A stretch of DNA of 64,000 nt from contig CAMGYJ010000011.1 of assembly GCA_946122785.1 (NCBI GenBank), positions 744,001 to 808,000 on the forward strand. The letters are read 5' to 3'. Origin of the DNA: Linum tenue. Lineage: Eukaryota; Streptophyta; Magnoliopsida; Malpighiales; Linaceae. The position numbers were made by a program, and so were the translations under genes. This document shows, in pieces, positions 23,973-36,071 of the stretch; positions within the stretch are counted from its first letter, which is position 1, and every line of letters begins with the position of its first letter. The notes beneath the pieces are model-generated. The model was given only the letters and a program-made list of their open reading frames with translations. It was not told the DNA's origin and did no database searches.

Positions 23973-25873
23973 ATTTCAATATGATTTGTTTTGCCCAATT
24001 TGCTTGATCTCTTTTGTATTTTGTGTGGAGTAATACCTATTTTTTAGGCGAGTGAGGCAAACATGAGTACCCTCCTCGATTTGATCTGATTCTAAACTTG
24101 CAGTGAATCAATGGAAGAAGAGAACTTCTTAATATGTCTGATGTGCTTTTACTCATAAATGCAAGTGTACAAAGGGGAAAGATTCATACATATAGTTTTC
24201 TTGCAAGTACTGTAGTTGTTGCCTCAATACTGCTGCCTCTCTTTGCTAGAACTGGCGAGTTCAAAACATAAAGATAAAGAAGATATTAGGTTGTCTGGCG
24301 TGATTTTGACGAACTCATTCTTTGTCATCTTCCCCACACAAGAAGTAACTCTCTTTAAAAACCGCTCTGCTGATATGGAGTGACGGTTACGCTTTTATGC
24401 TCCATCGATGCCCCTACGACGATAGTGCCCTCCTCTTGAGTCAAAATGGAAATAATAAGTCACCACTACGAGGGGGCCGTACGTTGATGACCCCCTTGAC
24501 CACCTCATGGTGGGTGCTCCTTGCCATACTCATCATGTTCCATACTTGGCCAACACTAAGGGGTTGGTGATCACCCCTTTGTCAAATTCGGCCATCAATT
24601 CCTTTTTAACCAAACTCACGTCATCGCTCCACCATACTACCCTCCTAGTCACCCTAAGGGGTGTCCTGATTACCCCCTAACTACACTATGTTGATCACCC
24701 CTTGGCCACACTATAGGGGCATATGTCCATCATCAACCCCTGATCATACCAGTGATCACCTCATGGGGGTGGTATGTCTGCTGATCATGCCATATGGAGT
24801 GCCCAACACTTAGCCAATTTTTGGAATGCATGACTAGAGCAGCGTGCACGATGACATGGGGTAATGGTCCCAAGAATCTAATATGTGTGACCCATCTTAC
24901 CCTATATTTGGCCCGGCTTTTAGAAGTGCTTTTCGAGTTCAAAAGCTGAAGCAGAGCCAAACACCTCTAAAAGCTCGGCTTTTGAAAAGCCAAAAAGTGC
25001 TTTTGTATAACATAAAAACAAAATTGGAGCTTCTGCGAAAAGCTGTTTTGAAAATACAAGATTATTCTTACCATATTTTAATTTTATTTCAGAAAATATA
25101 ATTTTTTATCATTAACATCATTTTAAAAATAAAATAAATTATAAAATCATATTATTTAATATAAAAGAAATATAACAAGATCCATTTTGACTACTTGTTA
25201 TTGTTTAGAATTTTTATTCATATTTTATATTATAAATCCTTTATAGTCATTTTACACAACCTCTTATATTAAAAAGCACTTCTATAGTTTTAAATTTACA
25301 GCCAAACACTCAACTACTTTTTTTTAAAAGTACTTATCTAAAAGCTCCAGCCAGAAGCTGCTTCTGCAAAAACTACAGCAGGGACAAACTAAGCTTTAAT
25401 TAATTTGAACTATTATAATTAAGTTGATCTTATAAAAACAATTTAATCCCTTGTATTTAAACAATGTGATACAGATTTAATTTTGGTGTAAACAGTTTCA
25501 TACATTTAAACCGTCAGTATTGTCATCACACTTATATATAAAAATTACCCATTAGTTTTGTACGATTTTGCAAACACAGGGATAGAACAGATATGTACGG
25601 AATACTTCCTTGTTTCTTACCTTTACCAAATCTGCATTGTTTTGGTGTGCTAAAATGTCATTGAGTCGTTTTAATATTTATAAGATAAGAAAAATGATTG
25701 ATTGCATGATTTCAATTACACTTACTAGCATTTCTACTATACTTTAAAGTATTGGTGATTCGATGTATAAATTGAAATTGTATCATAACGTTAAAGACAA
25801 AGTTTAGATTGAATTATAAAAAGATTTGTTAAAAAATATATGTACAATTTGAAGCGGTACAATAAAGTTACCT
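23973..25873. other. Intergenic spacer between the F-box copies
   Basis: 24380-24870 has loosely repeated GATCACCCCTT-like blocks. 24906-25385 begins TTTGGCCCGGCTTTTAG and ends near GCAGGGACAAA, with many AAAAGC(T/A) words, and looks like a degenerate hAT-like MITE without a clear target duplication. 25510-25870 is the duplicated F-box 3' flank. No gene seen. Confidence 0.4.
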
Positions 25874-27073
25874 CTAAGGACATTCCTTTCTTCCCCGCAA
25901 ACAGGACAGAGACATTGCAGATGGAAGATAAGTAAAGAGTTCCAAATGGTCACACTCGCGCAATTTCATCTGGATTTCCAGAACCCAGCGCTCCGTCTCC
26001 AGATCCATCACGCGCAGCTCGTTCTTACAATTCACGCTGCACCGCGCCAACACCTCGCCGTCCTTCCACAGCCTCGGAAATCGCAGCCAGGTGAACGGAG
26101 CAACAGGGAAGTTCTCCACCACTTCGTACAACCTGACCCAAGAACACTTCCCTTCCGCCAGAGCAGCGTAGCTCAGCGTTGCCCACACCTCCCAAACCGT
26201 CCCCTTCCAGACTTCAATTCTGGACGAAATCGCCACCAGGCACGACTCTTCTTTAACCATGTGGAAAGAATGTCTCGCCCGAAAGAAATCCGCGACCCGA
26301 TCTATGGGCACGGGCAATCGCAGCTCCGCGAACGCTTCCTTGCCCATGTCGAATGTGAAAAGGGCCAGACGATTGCCGTAATAATAGGGCGAGATCCAGT
26401 GGCATCTAGCCGACGACGACGAGCAGCCGAGCGACTGGACGGCGTCCAATTCGCGGCCGAGCGTGTCCGGCGCGGACTTGATTTTCCTGTACGAATTTCC
26501 ACCCAGGCTGTACACCAGAAACAGAGTGTTCTTCTGGGTCGGTGACGAAATCAATCTACGGGGCTTGTGTTCAACGGCGGGGAGCGAGACGAGTACCTTG
26601 TAGTCGCTCGTCGCCGGGTCGAAGCCGAACCCGATCGGGGAGACGAAGCGGCGGCGGAGGCGGCGGAGGGAGCGCGGAATCGAGGGGAGCGTGTGGGTTT
26701 CCGAGCTCGTCGGATTCCACAGGACGATTTTGCCCTCGATCCTGCCATCGCCAAGGCAGACGATCCCGCCGGCGCAGCCCGCGACGAACGAGTCGGCGGG
26801 CAGCGAGCCGGAGGAGAGGATGCTGAGGTCGCTGGAGGAGTGGGTGGTGTACGAGGCGGAGTGGGTGATCAGGAACCTGGCCGCGGATGGCAGCGGCGAC
26901 GTGATGGATTTTTTGATGATTTGGGGGTCGGAAAGGATGCGCCGCCACGATCTGCTGACGCAGCGGCTTCGTCCGACGGCGGAGGGCGTCGGCAGCTTGG
27001 ACAGGATTTGGGTCATCAGTTCCTCTGGCAACCACTCGTCGAATTGCCTTCTTTTCCCGTCGCCGGTGGACAT
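25874..27073 (-). CDS. F-box protein with F-box-associated (FBA) domain
   Basis: Intronless, 399 aa from MSTGDGKRRQ. The N-terminal F-box is clear (WLPEELMTQILSKLPTPSA, SRCVSRSWRRIL). The remainder follows the FBA type 1 layout (IVLWNPTSSETHTLPSIP, FGFDPATSDYKVLVSL, VYSLGGNSYRKIKSAP). Such proteins are substrate-recognition subunits of SCF (SKP1-cullin-F-box) E3 ubiquitin ligases; the target is unknown. An in-frame upstream ATG at 27133 would add 20 residues, but it is not conserved in the neighbouring pseudogene, while the ATG at 27073 is. The gene is divergent from the D-2-hydroxyacid dehydrogenase gene. Confidence 0.88.
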   Translation of the reverse strand: MSTGDGKRRQFDEWLPEELMTQILSKLPTPSAVGRSRCVSRSWRRILSDPQIIKKSITSPLPSAARFLITHSASYTTHSSSDLSILSSGSLPADSFVAGCAGGIVCLGDGRIEGKIVLWNPTSSETHTLPSIPRSLRRLRRRFVSPIGFGFDPATSDYKVLVSLPAVEHKPRRLISSPTQKNTLFLVYSLGGNSYRKIKSAPDTLGRELDAVQSLGCSSSSARCHWISPYYYGNRLALFTFDMGKEAFAELRLPVPIDRVADFFRARHSFHMVKEESCLVAISSRIEVWKGTVWEVWATLSYAALAEGKCSWVRLYEVVENFPVAPFTWLRFPRLWKDGEVLARCSVNCKNELRVMDLETERWVLEIQMKLRECDHLELFTYLPSAMSLSCLRGRKECP

Positions 27074-27133
27074 CTTTGGAGAGATCGGAAGAATCAGATT
27101 TGAGTAATTAGGTTTACGGTCAGCGGCGATCAT

Positions 27134-27409
27134 GTTATTTTATTTATTAAAATCGCTAGCTTTATTAGTCTGTGATCAGCAGGTATTTGGGCCGGCCCAG
27201 GCCCAAGAATAACGGTGTATGTATATGCCGCCAGCTTGTATTGGTTGAACCGATTCACTCACTAGGTGGTTTCGGGTCGTAATCGAACCCGGATTTGCGG
27301 CTGTGAATGAGCCGCCGGCTGGCCATTGACTGCGTTTTTGAAACTTCCAATCCGCAAACTACGCTCGCTCTCTTCCCTCTCAATCGCCAAACGCCGGTAC
27401 AAAATCCAT
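27134..27409. promoter_or_regulatory. Divergent promoter of F-box and D-2-hydroxyacid dehydrogenase genes
   Basis: A compact region with three GGCCCA/TGGGCC (site II-like) boxes in tandem at 27188-27205. The same cluster is present upstream of the F-box pseudogene at 23470-23487, so it was copied with the gene. No other motif was assigned. Confidence 0.5.
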
Positions 27410-29442
27410 ATGTACTGCCAGCATCTCCGAAGAGCCTTCCTGAATTCAACCCGAACCGGCGCCGCCGCCGATTCCCGCCGCCGATTCCTCCCCCGTAACT
27501 TCTCAGGTCGGTTCCCCCCTTCTTCCCGTTCGAATCTTCTCTTTAGTTATCGATTGAACTTATGCTAGCTAGCGATTTTCTCGTTTGATTTCCCCCTGAA
27601 ATGAGGCCTTCGTTAATTTATGTTCTCCGATCATGGTTTCAGATTCGCTGCCGAAGGAGGAGAGTATAATGGTTGGCGAAAGTGAGAAAACGGAAATTAC
27701 TCGGGTTCTGTTCTGCGGGCCTTATTTTCCTGCTTCTCATAACTATACCAGAGATTACTTGGCTAAGTATCCTTTCATTCAGGTACTCATTCACTCACTC
27801 ACTGTGCTTTTGCATCACAAAGTTGATTGCAACATCCAATTGGAGTCTGTAATTTTGCGTTGCTCTGCCAAGTTTTTCATTGTAGGTTGATGATGTTCCT
27901 CTCAGTGAAGTGCCCGATGTCATAGCTAATTACCACCTCTGCGTGGTGAAAAACATGCGGCTGGATTCAAATGTCCTGTCGCGGGCGAATCGGATGAAGC
28001 TGGTGATGCAGTATGGTGTGGGGCTTGAAGGTGAGAAAGAGTTGTTTTTCTATGTGGTTTTGTGAATAAGTGTCTACCTTCATTGCATTCGTTTTAGCTG
28101 TTGGAATTTTGGAATTTTGTTCAATGAAGGTGTGGACATTGATGCTGCTACGAAATGTGGGATCAAGGTAGCTAGAATCCCCAGTGATGTGACTGGAAAT
28201 GCGACATCTTGTGCAGAGATGAGTATATATCTGATGTTGGGTCTTCTGCGTAAGCAGGTTGGTTTTCGGTTTACTGTTATGAGACGTGTGAAACTGATAA
28301 CTCCATGGATTCTTCTTTCTGCATTTTGATCCTTACTGTGGGTATTCTGATATCGTCGGACTATGCTTATTATGGCTTCCTCTGATAACATGAGACTATG
28401 CTTGTTATTTGCAGCATGAGCTTGAAACTGCAGTGCAGCAAAAAAAGCTTGGAGAACCAATTGGTGACACTTTATTTGGCAAAACGGTGAGTGGTTCTGT
28501 CCTTGCCTGCCTCTGAACTGTAGGGTTCTCGAAATGTGCCACAAAATGGGAAATAGTTGAAAATGCCGATGGTTGGTTGTTCCGCCTCTCATACTTTCCG
28601 GTTTCTTTTCTTAAGGTATTCATTTTGGGATATGGAAATATAGGGATTGAGTTGGCTAAGCGATTGAAGCCATTTGGTGTGAGAATTATTGCCACAAAGA
28701 GGAGTTGGGCCCTGCATTCCAATGGTAATATATTGCTTTAAATTGCATGGAGAAGTTGTATGGGATGTTACGTCATTTTGACATTTTCCTTAAATATGTG
28801 CACCACCTCAAGGTGGCATTGTTCATGATTTGGTTGACGAGAAGGGTAGTCATGAAGAAATTCACGAGTTCGCTGGCAAGGCGGACATAGTTGTTTGCTG
28901 CTTATGTATGAACAAAGAGACAGTAAGATCTTCTCCCTTCTGTCCTTGGCCTTCACCGTCATTTTCCCTCATCTCTTTCAGTTCCTGCTGCATCTTATAA
29001 TCCTTATTGGTTTGGGTAAATTTTAATCTTCAGGTAGGTATAGTAAACAATTTATTCGTATCTTCAATGAGAAAGGGTTCCCTTTTGCTAAACATTGCTC
29101 GAGGAGGCTTACTAGATTACTCAGCTGTTTTCGACCACCTTAAGTCGGGACACTTGGGTGGCTTGGGCATTGATGTGGCATGGACCGAGCCTTTTGATCC
29201 AAATGATCCGATTCTAAAGCTCAACAATGTCATCATCACTCCTCATGTAGCAGGGGTTACAGAACACTCGTACAGATCCATGGCTAAGGTATGAAATTCA
29301 GAGTTGGCTTATAGACTCATAGGCTACTTGTTAGCAACCCTATCAGATTTATTGATGTTTGGGTCAACTCCAGGTTGTTGGAGATGTTGCCCTTCAACTC
29401 CATGCAGGGGATCCTTTGACTGGCATCGAGTGTGTGAACTAA
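27410..29442 (+). CDS. D-isomer-specific 2-hydroxyacid dehydrogenase family protein
   Basis: Nine exons (27410-27506, 27643-27782, 27886-28030, 28130-28257, 28415-28486, 28616-28724, 28813-28922, 29034-29288, 29374-29442) join to 374 aa. The first 32 residues are Arg-rich with no acidic residue but one Asp, like an organelle presequence. The Rossmann motif GYGNIGIELAKR starts at G199. Catalytic residues expected for the family are present: R290 (NIARGG), E319 (AWTEPFDP) and H338 (ITPHVAG). It matches the phosphoglycerate/hydroxypyruvate-reductase-like group, close to Arabidopsis At1g72190 from memory; the natural substrate is not known. An internal ATG in exon 2 (MVGESEKTE) could give a shorter cytosolic form. 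It converges on the GDSL gene. Confidence 0.92.
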
Positions 29443-30142
29443 CGGACACATACGACTGATGAATGCTTTCCAATTATCTCTAAAGCATCACAGGGGGGTT
29501 CGCCCAGGTATGCACTAACGATGATTCATCTGTAGCCCAGAGAGTTGAACCTGTGCGGTTATCATTTGCATTTCATCGCCTTTCAGCCTGAAAAATGACC
29601 CATGAGAGGGATGTAATAAGCCCACATGGTGCGTCGTGGTTTCCTCGACTGAGATTAGATTCTCAGAAGCAGAAAACCGGACATGGAAACCAGTGTACAC
29701 CAACAAGTTTTGATCTTTATAGTACACTGTCATCATTGCACTTGACAGTATTGCAGTTGACCATCCACTGTGATCCCTTTTGAAAGATGGCAATTGTTGT
29801 GAGCTTGTTCTTAATCCAGTCAATGAGTAGCAATGGCAATGTTTAGGTGCTTATAATTATCGAATAACCGGAAAGTCGAAACTGGTTAGCCACCCTTCTT
29901 TCTAACCCTCCCCATTCAGAACCCCCCAGAAGACAGGTTGAACAAGTATCAATAAACAGTAACAAGCAACCAAGCTTCTTCATTTACACCATGGCCAGAT
30001 CCAACAACAACAACAAAAGAAGCCTTTCATCACATTGCTTAAACTATAGTTCTGGGAGGATGGGAACAGAAACAAAGAAACACTACTTGATTGTAACCAA
30101 ACTTCATATTCATGACCAAGCTTCATTGTTTTTCGGAACTGC
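29443..30142. other. Convergent 3' spacer
   Basis: 700 bp between the stop codons of the dehydrogenase and GDSL genes. It must contain both 3' UTRs. The open frames around 29515-29820 match no protein family I recognise. Confidence 0.5.
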
Positions 30143-32038
30143 TCATCCGATGCGGGCAAGCTGCTCGATGTTGATAGGATAGACGTAAGTGGTGTCGCCA
30201 TTGAAAGCCTTCCTCCCCATCAGCACATTCACAGCCTCCGTCGGATGAAACGCATCCCAGAATATGTATTGCCCTCGTTCGTCGCATGGCGTCTGGAACG
30301 GCAAGCACGTTATCTGCCCTGCATTTCTCCCTATCCCGCAGCACCCTCTGTTCACCACGCTAAACCCTGCATCATGCAGTACTACTCTCATCGAAATGCA
30401 ACGGGAACTCGAAGCAATGTCACGTCTCGACGATGAAATTGGTTCGTACCGTATCGTTCAGAGTTGGTGAGGACCTCGCGGAACATCTTGGCAATGTCGA
30501 TGTAAGTGAACCTGGCGCCGGGGAGATTGGCGTTGAAGTTGTTGATCATGGCCTTCACGTTCTGGTTGAAGGGAGTGACCAGCTTGTTGACTTCCTCGGA
30601 GCAGAGCCCAGCTGGGCTTTGGGCCAGGATGCTCGGGATGCAGCCCATCACTCCCAGCCCAGCTATCACAAACTTCCTTGCTCCCAGATTGTACAGCGTC
30701 TGCAGTAAAAAAAAAACAAAAAATTACAGTTTTTTCTTCTTCCGAATAGGTGAATCTGAAGCTGGAGAGGGGTAAGGAGGTCAATTTACATTGAGCTGGC
30801 GGGTATACTGCTGGACCAAGAGATCAGCATACTGCTGGCCGTTGTACTGGCCGCGGGTCGGGTAATTGGGCATGAGATAATTGTTCAAGTAGTCGTTGCT
30901 GCCCATTCCGACGAAGAATATGCTCCGGCCGACACCCTGCGCGGCGTCGACGGCGCCGACCTTGCTGGTCAGCTGGTCCAGCGTGTTCTGGAAGTTTTCG
31001 ATTTGTTGGTCGAATGGGATCCGACCCACCTGTATGGATCCGACCCACCCGGAAAACTCATAAGTAAAAGAAGCACAAAATAGGGACCAAAACGGAATTT
31101 TTGCATGCATAGAGTGAGGAATCTGTTATTATTGTACCATTATGGGAAGCAATTAATTGGTTGTAACAACATCTCCTGACATCATTTAATAAATGTGTAA
31201 TTTATTGAAGCTATTCAGAAGGGTCAATATCCCAATCATTTAATTACAAAACATATCTAACCATTGTAGCCCCCCCATCTATTTACCCTATGTTATAATG
31301 TAAATGCAAAATTTACCTTCATATCAACAGAATTCAATTCACCATAAATGATACAGGATTAGTCGGTAAAAAGAGAGTATTTTGCACTAAAATTTTGGTT
31401 CAAACCATTTCGTATCGTTAAAACTATCTGTAGTCTGAAATTAAAAGTAAGAATCTTACGAAGTTTCTGCCGGTGTCGTCGAGGATCCCGGCGGCGGCGG
31501 AGGCGTAGTTGACGCCCCGGGTCACGTCGCCGCCGTTGTTCGCCTCTGTGTACGGCGGAATCAACGGAAGCCCCAGCTGTTCAGCTGCATGCATGCACAT
31601 TTTCCCAAAACACCACAACGAGTCAGTGTCACTACATATTAAAACCTAGGTTGTCACGTTCGATTCGGGAAAAACTCGAGCGGTACCGATCTCGTCGACC
31701 ATGGTGTAGCCGTTGGAAAACCGGCCGGTGGGGCCGCCGTTGAAGTCGATGCCGTACGGCAGGTAGTTGGCCTTGGCGAGAGAAGCCAGGTTGTTGTTGT
31801 TGCCGTTGTCGATCAGCGAGTCGCCGAATATGAACAATGCCGGGACCAATGCTTCCTTCGTCGGTGCACTAGTACTACTGCTCCCTCCGCCGGCGGATAC
31901 TTCCCCGGCGTCTCCATCGCCTCCCTCGCCGCCGCCGACGGTGCCGTTGAAGAACTGAGCGAGACCCACTTGGGAAAACGCGAGTAGTATCAAAACGACC
32001 ACGACCAAGAGGTTGGTGGTTGTAATGGTCAAAGCCAT
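30143..32038 (-). CDS. GDSL-type esterase/lipase
   Basis: Exons 32038-31687, 31584-31460, 31029-30790, 30699-30450 and 30366-30143 join to 396 aa. A signal peptide (LLVVVVLILLAFSQVGLA) predicts secretion. Block I FIFGDSLIDNGNNN carries the nucleophile S74; block III is FFVGMGSNDYLNNY; block V FWDAFHPTE gives D360 and H363. SGNH/GDSL hydrolases of this plant class act on cutin, wall acyl groups or lipids; the substrate here is unknown. Between the signal peptide and block I there is an unusual Gly/Ser/Asp-rich insert of about 32 residues, absent from most family members I know. The stop lies 700 bp from the dehydrogenase stop. Confidence 0.93.
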
Positions 32039-32333
32039 TGTAGGTGCCCACTTGGGAAAGAGGTTGAACAGAGAAGTGGAAGAAAGGGTTGGTGTGCGGC
32101 GATGGAGGAATTGGGGGAAAGAGACGTGAGTTTATAATGGAAGATTGAGGTGAAATATTGAATGTGGGTGGTTAGGGTGAGAAGTTAATGCATTCAGCTG
32201 TTACCTCCCTTTTGCAGTAATTGCTGTGGATTCCTTCTCTACCCTTACCCTGCCTTATTTTCTGGGTCGATCGTATATGTTCTTTCTTTATTCACTTTTG
32301 CTAGTAGCTAGGTCTTTCTAATTGGGGTTGGAG

Positions 32334-33072
32334 TAGGGATGGCAATGGGTCGGGTTTTGTCAAACCCAAACCCAAACTCATAGGTTTATCCGTCAAAAAA
32401 ACCCGGGGTAAAACCCGTTGGGTTTGAAAAACTCAAACCCAACCCAACCCAACCCGCTGGGTATCCGCGGGTTCATGGGTACCCGTGGGTTTTTGTGGTA
32501 AAAATTTACAATAACAAGATTCTTTCAAAATAAAAGTTTAACATCAATTTTCTCATACAAATTAATCATACAAAAAACACCAATCTAAAGCATACAAGCA
32601 AATCGCAAATGATCAATACAAATTATTCAAAATTAAAGATAAACATATATAAACAATAAGATTAATTGAAAGCTTCTTCCTCGTAAACTAAGTTTCTTCA
32701 CTCTCCACTTCATAATATCAACTTCATTCTAAACAATTATAAAGAACAAATTATACATGTCTCCACAAACATATAGAATATTAGTTGTTTAAGGAAGATA
32801 TATTATTTAGAATATTAAATATACCAGGAAAGTAATTATATGTGTGTGGGCGGGTACCCATGGGGCGGGTTTACCTAAACCCAAACCCAACCCGACCCGG
32901 TGAATAGTGTAGCGGGTTTAAACTGAACCGATAACCATCTTTCGGCTAACCTAGCCTCCTCCGTCCCTCGGGACCCGAACCCGGCCCAAAACCCGTCAAC
33001 AGGGGTTTTACCCGCGTTGACCGGGTTGGGTCGGGTGGGTACCAGTGGGTTCGGGTTTTGTTGCCATCCCTA
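32334..33072. mobile_element. hAT-like non-autonomous element
   Basis: 739 bp with terminal inverted repeats TAGGGATGGCAA and TTGCCATCCCTA. Subterminal regions are rich in GGGTTT/AAACCC words (ACCCGxxGGGT-type repeats). Flanks GGTTGGAG and GTTGGGAG look like a slightly decayed 8-bp target duplication. No open frame of note. Confidence 0.75.
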
Positions 33073-36071
33073 GTTGGGAGGTCCCTAGATGATAGAGTGC
33101 GGTTGGGATGGATTGTAGTTGGATAGAATTGGTACATAGTGTTAGTAACCGGAACGAGAAATCGACAATGTAAAAAAAGTAAAAAAAATTAAATAGATTT
33201 TACGTGGTTTATTAACACGATTATACGATGTGTGCTAGCTTATCAACGTCAATGGACATGGGAGACCAGTTTCACTGTAACGAGAGACCCTTGAGACTAG
33301 ATGGAAACGAATCAATATGAGAGAGGAAGATCTGAATCGGGAGAAATAATCATTTTTTGAAGTTGATCCAATCAAGTAATTTGGTCGTGGTTCGAGATTG
33401 AAACTAAAAAGCAACGTGTCAGTATGAAAGCTATATCAAATGAACCAGCGATGCGGATCAATTTGGCTGGAATGTTAATAGTGTGGTTCGATCGATAGGT
33501 GCAGATAAGATCGTTGGATGTCATCTCTTATTGAATGAATCATATATCTTCAATTTCTTCATGCTATTGTTTCATTCAAAAGGAAAGAAAACTAACTAGC
33601 TAGTGGCTAGTGACATTGTTTATGAAGAAATGTTATTTATTGATGAGTGATGATCTTGGAGCAGGCTGGTATAAAGAGAGGGAGCAGGGTATTGCTCCAA
33701 TTGCTATGGCTGTGTGGATGGACTAGTTGGCTTTCCCTTTTCGAGGAGGAGGCCAGAGGCAGAGGGAGCGTTTTCTCTCTTTTCACGTGCAGCCACTGTG
33801 AATCAATGAGAGGAGAAGGGGAAGGAAGAAAGAAAGAAACCCAGCAGCTCGTAATAAATAGGACCAATAAGAGATTTGTAGAACCCCAGCTCCATCTTAA
33901 CATCATTATAATGGCCAATTTGTGAGACTATGGTCTATGCTAAGTTGAAGATCAGTATATCATGGAGTGTCAATTACCATATATACACAAATGACTCTCT
34001 TTGATCATCGCATTGGCTGGCTATTTGAGAAGATTACAGATAACAGAGAGAAGTATATATAGTATTTTTCCAACGGTCTAACCCTAATTCAATATAGTAA
34101 AGAATAAGACTACGTACAAACCAGACCCAAAACATAAACCCAAGTGTGTACAAGCCAATCATCATGGAGAATCTTGCTCTCGTGACCTCCCGATCATCCG
34201 ATTCAAATCATATCGACACAATCTCTGAATTTCAGAGTCTGACATCACAACCACTCGATCAATCCTGTATTAACGTTATTGAGATAAATTGATGGCCTCA
34301 TGGATCATGTAATTCCATAATTCTTTTACAAAGTGATTGGTTTTTATGCACTTTGATCATGATGAGGATGCATGTATAATTTTTGTGACAAGTTTAGCCA
34401 ATCTAGTTTGGTCAAAGGTGGGTTTGCGTGTCTGTTAATTAATTAAAACCGGTACCTTAGCATGGAGAAAAATAAATAGGAGCAAAGAGTCAAAGGGGGT
34501 CATTGAATGGACTCTCATTTATATATATATCCTCCCTTTTGCGCCTGGCGGGTTTCACTGGTCAGAGTGTGGTGCCTAGGGAATTCAGAAAGAAATATGT
34601 TACAGCCAAAACATTGATGAATCCATCTCCTAAAAAGTCAAACCGGGATACTGGTCAGTGAAGGTTGGGGATAGGATAAGAGTGTGGATATGGAGTTGGT
34701 GCTGTGTGGAGATATGAAAGTCAACTCGATTAAAAGCTTTCCAAGGTAAAAAAAAAAAAAAAATTGAAAACTTCCACTGGAACCAATCATCCATTTGGCA
34801 GTAAAAAAGTTGGTTCGAAAAGAAATCTAAGTATCAATTGATTCCAATAATTCTCTTCGATTCATAGAGCCGAAATTATTCTCTTCGATTCATTTTCCTT
34901 GCCTCAAGAACTGGAACTTCCATGGTGCCCAAACCGAATCCACATGACAAAAAGAGACTTTACTGTCAAATGCATTACAAAACTCTGCAGTAAAATGTCA
35001 GGCTAAATAGTTACTGTGATCAACCAAGAGGAATGGAGCAACATTTTTGTACTAAGTCTCTGCAGAAGCAGCTGGAGTAACAACCGTTCTTAATCCTTCA
35101 AATTTTCTCAAATAAAAAAAAAATTCCTCATCAGGGTCTTCCCATGATCACCATCATCATCGTATTATATCCATAAGTCTCTCAGTCTCGTTCAAGGTTT
35201 CAGTCCTGTGCCTCCTGCAGAGAGTAGGTTCATGCAAGCAGAGACAAAGGGGCGTTAGATTCATCAACTGAACGAACTTTGGGCGAAGCACCCGTGTATA
35301 AGAAGAGAAAGGCATGGTGAGCAGCATTAGTTTGATAATGAAATACTAGAGTTATCATATAGTAGTCACATGTTCTACAGGTGGGAACTTAGTAGGGGAA
35401 CTCAAAGACACAAGCATAGTAAGTTCGATATGGACATTCGAGCTCCTTTTGACTGTCCTAAATCCTAATACTATCTTACCAAGGCAGGTATCAGTAGACC
35501 TTAAACGGTAACTGGTAAGCTAACAACTCAAAACATATGGAGAGCAAGAAAAATACACATGAGTATAATATCAGAAAGCCGGCATAATAGAATGTGAGAT
35601 CTTTCATTGGTGGTGATTGGCATCACACTGTTCTTACAAAAAAAATCAGCAGCTCTTTGTTTCCTTTGTCACTTGGCCAACTTAACTAAGTGACACAACT
35701 AAGTAGATCAAAGAGTCTACAGCTCAACAAAACAGCCAAAAGTCAACTTGGTCATCTATATATCAGTACGTTATCAACCATTCAGGCTCTCCGCGCCATT
35801 GTAACCTGATAATAGGATATCCGAGCTACAAAGCAGGATAATCAAAGTTCATAGAACTCCAAAAGGAAGAATACCATAACCAGTTACCCGTAATATTCTC
35901 TCTGAGGCCCATACCACGATTCAATGACCAGGCATCAGAATCAAGAGTCAAGACAGCCTTCCAGACTATTGATGTGGCAACACTCCTTTTTGCTACACAT
36001 GCTTTGCCTCATCATGATGAAATGTTAAGTTCAATGGTTCCTTTTGTCCTCTTTGCTTATTATCTACTAAC
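33073..36071. other. Intergenic spacer
   Basis: About 3 kb of AT-rich sequence. 33160-33420 contains a TTTTACGTGG-type segment like those of plant LTRs, but no boundary can be set. A 93-codon minus frame at 33637-33918 has a hydrophobic start but no family match. 35000-36071 probably includes 3' UTR of the Mic10-like gene. Confidence 0.4.

Noticed and set aside
24906..25385. A well-defined hAT element
   Set aside because: Ends TTTGGCCC and GGGACAAA are suggestive, but no target duplication matches, so it is only mentioned in the spacer entry.
26542..27107. Plus-strand Arg-rich open frames over the F-box gene
   Set aside because: Antisense of the F-box coding sequence; no start context and no family match.
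33637..33918. 93-codon minus frame with hydrophobic start
   Set aside because: Could pass for a secreted peptide, but there are no conserved residues, no processing motif and no promoter evidence.
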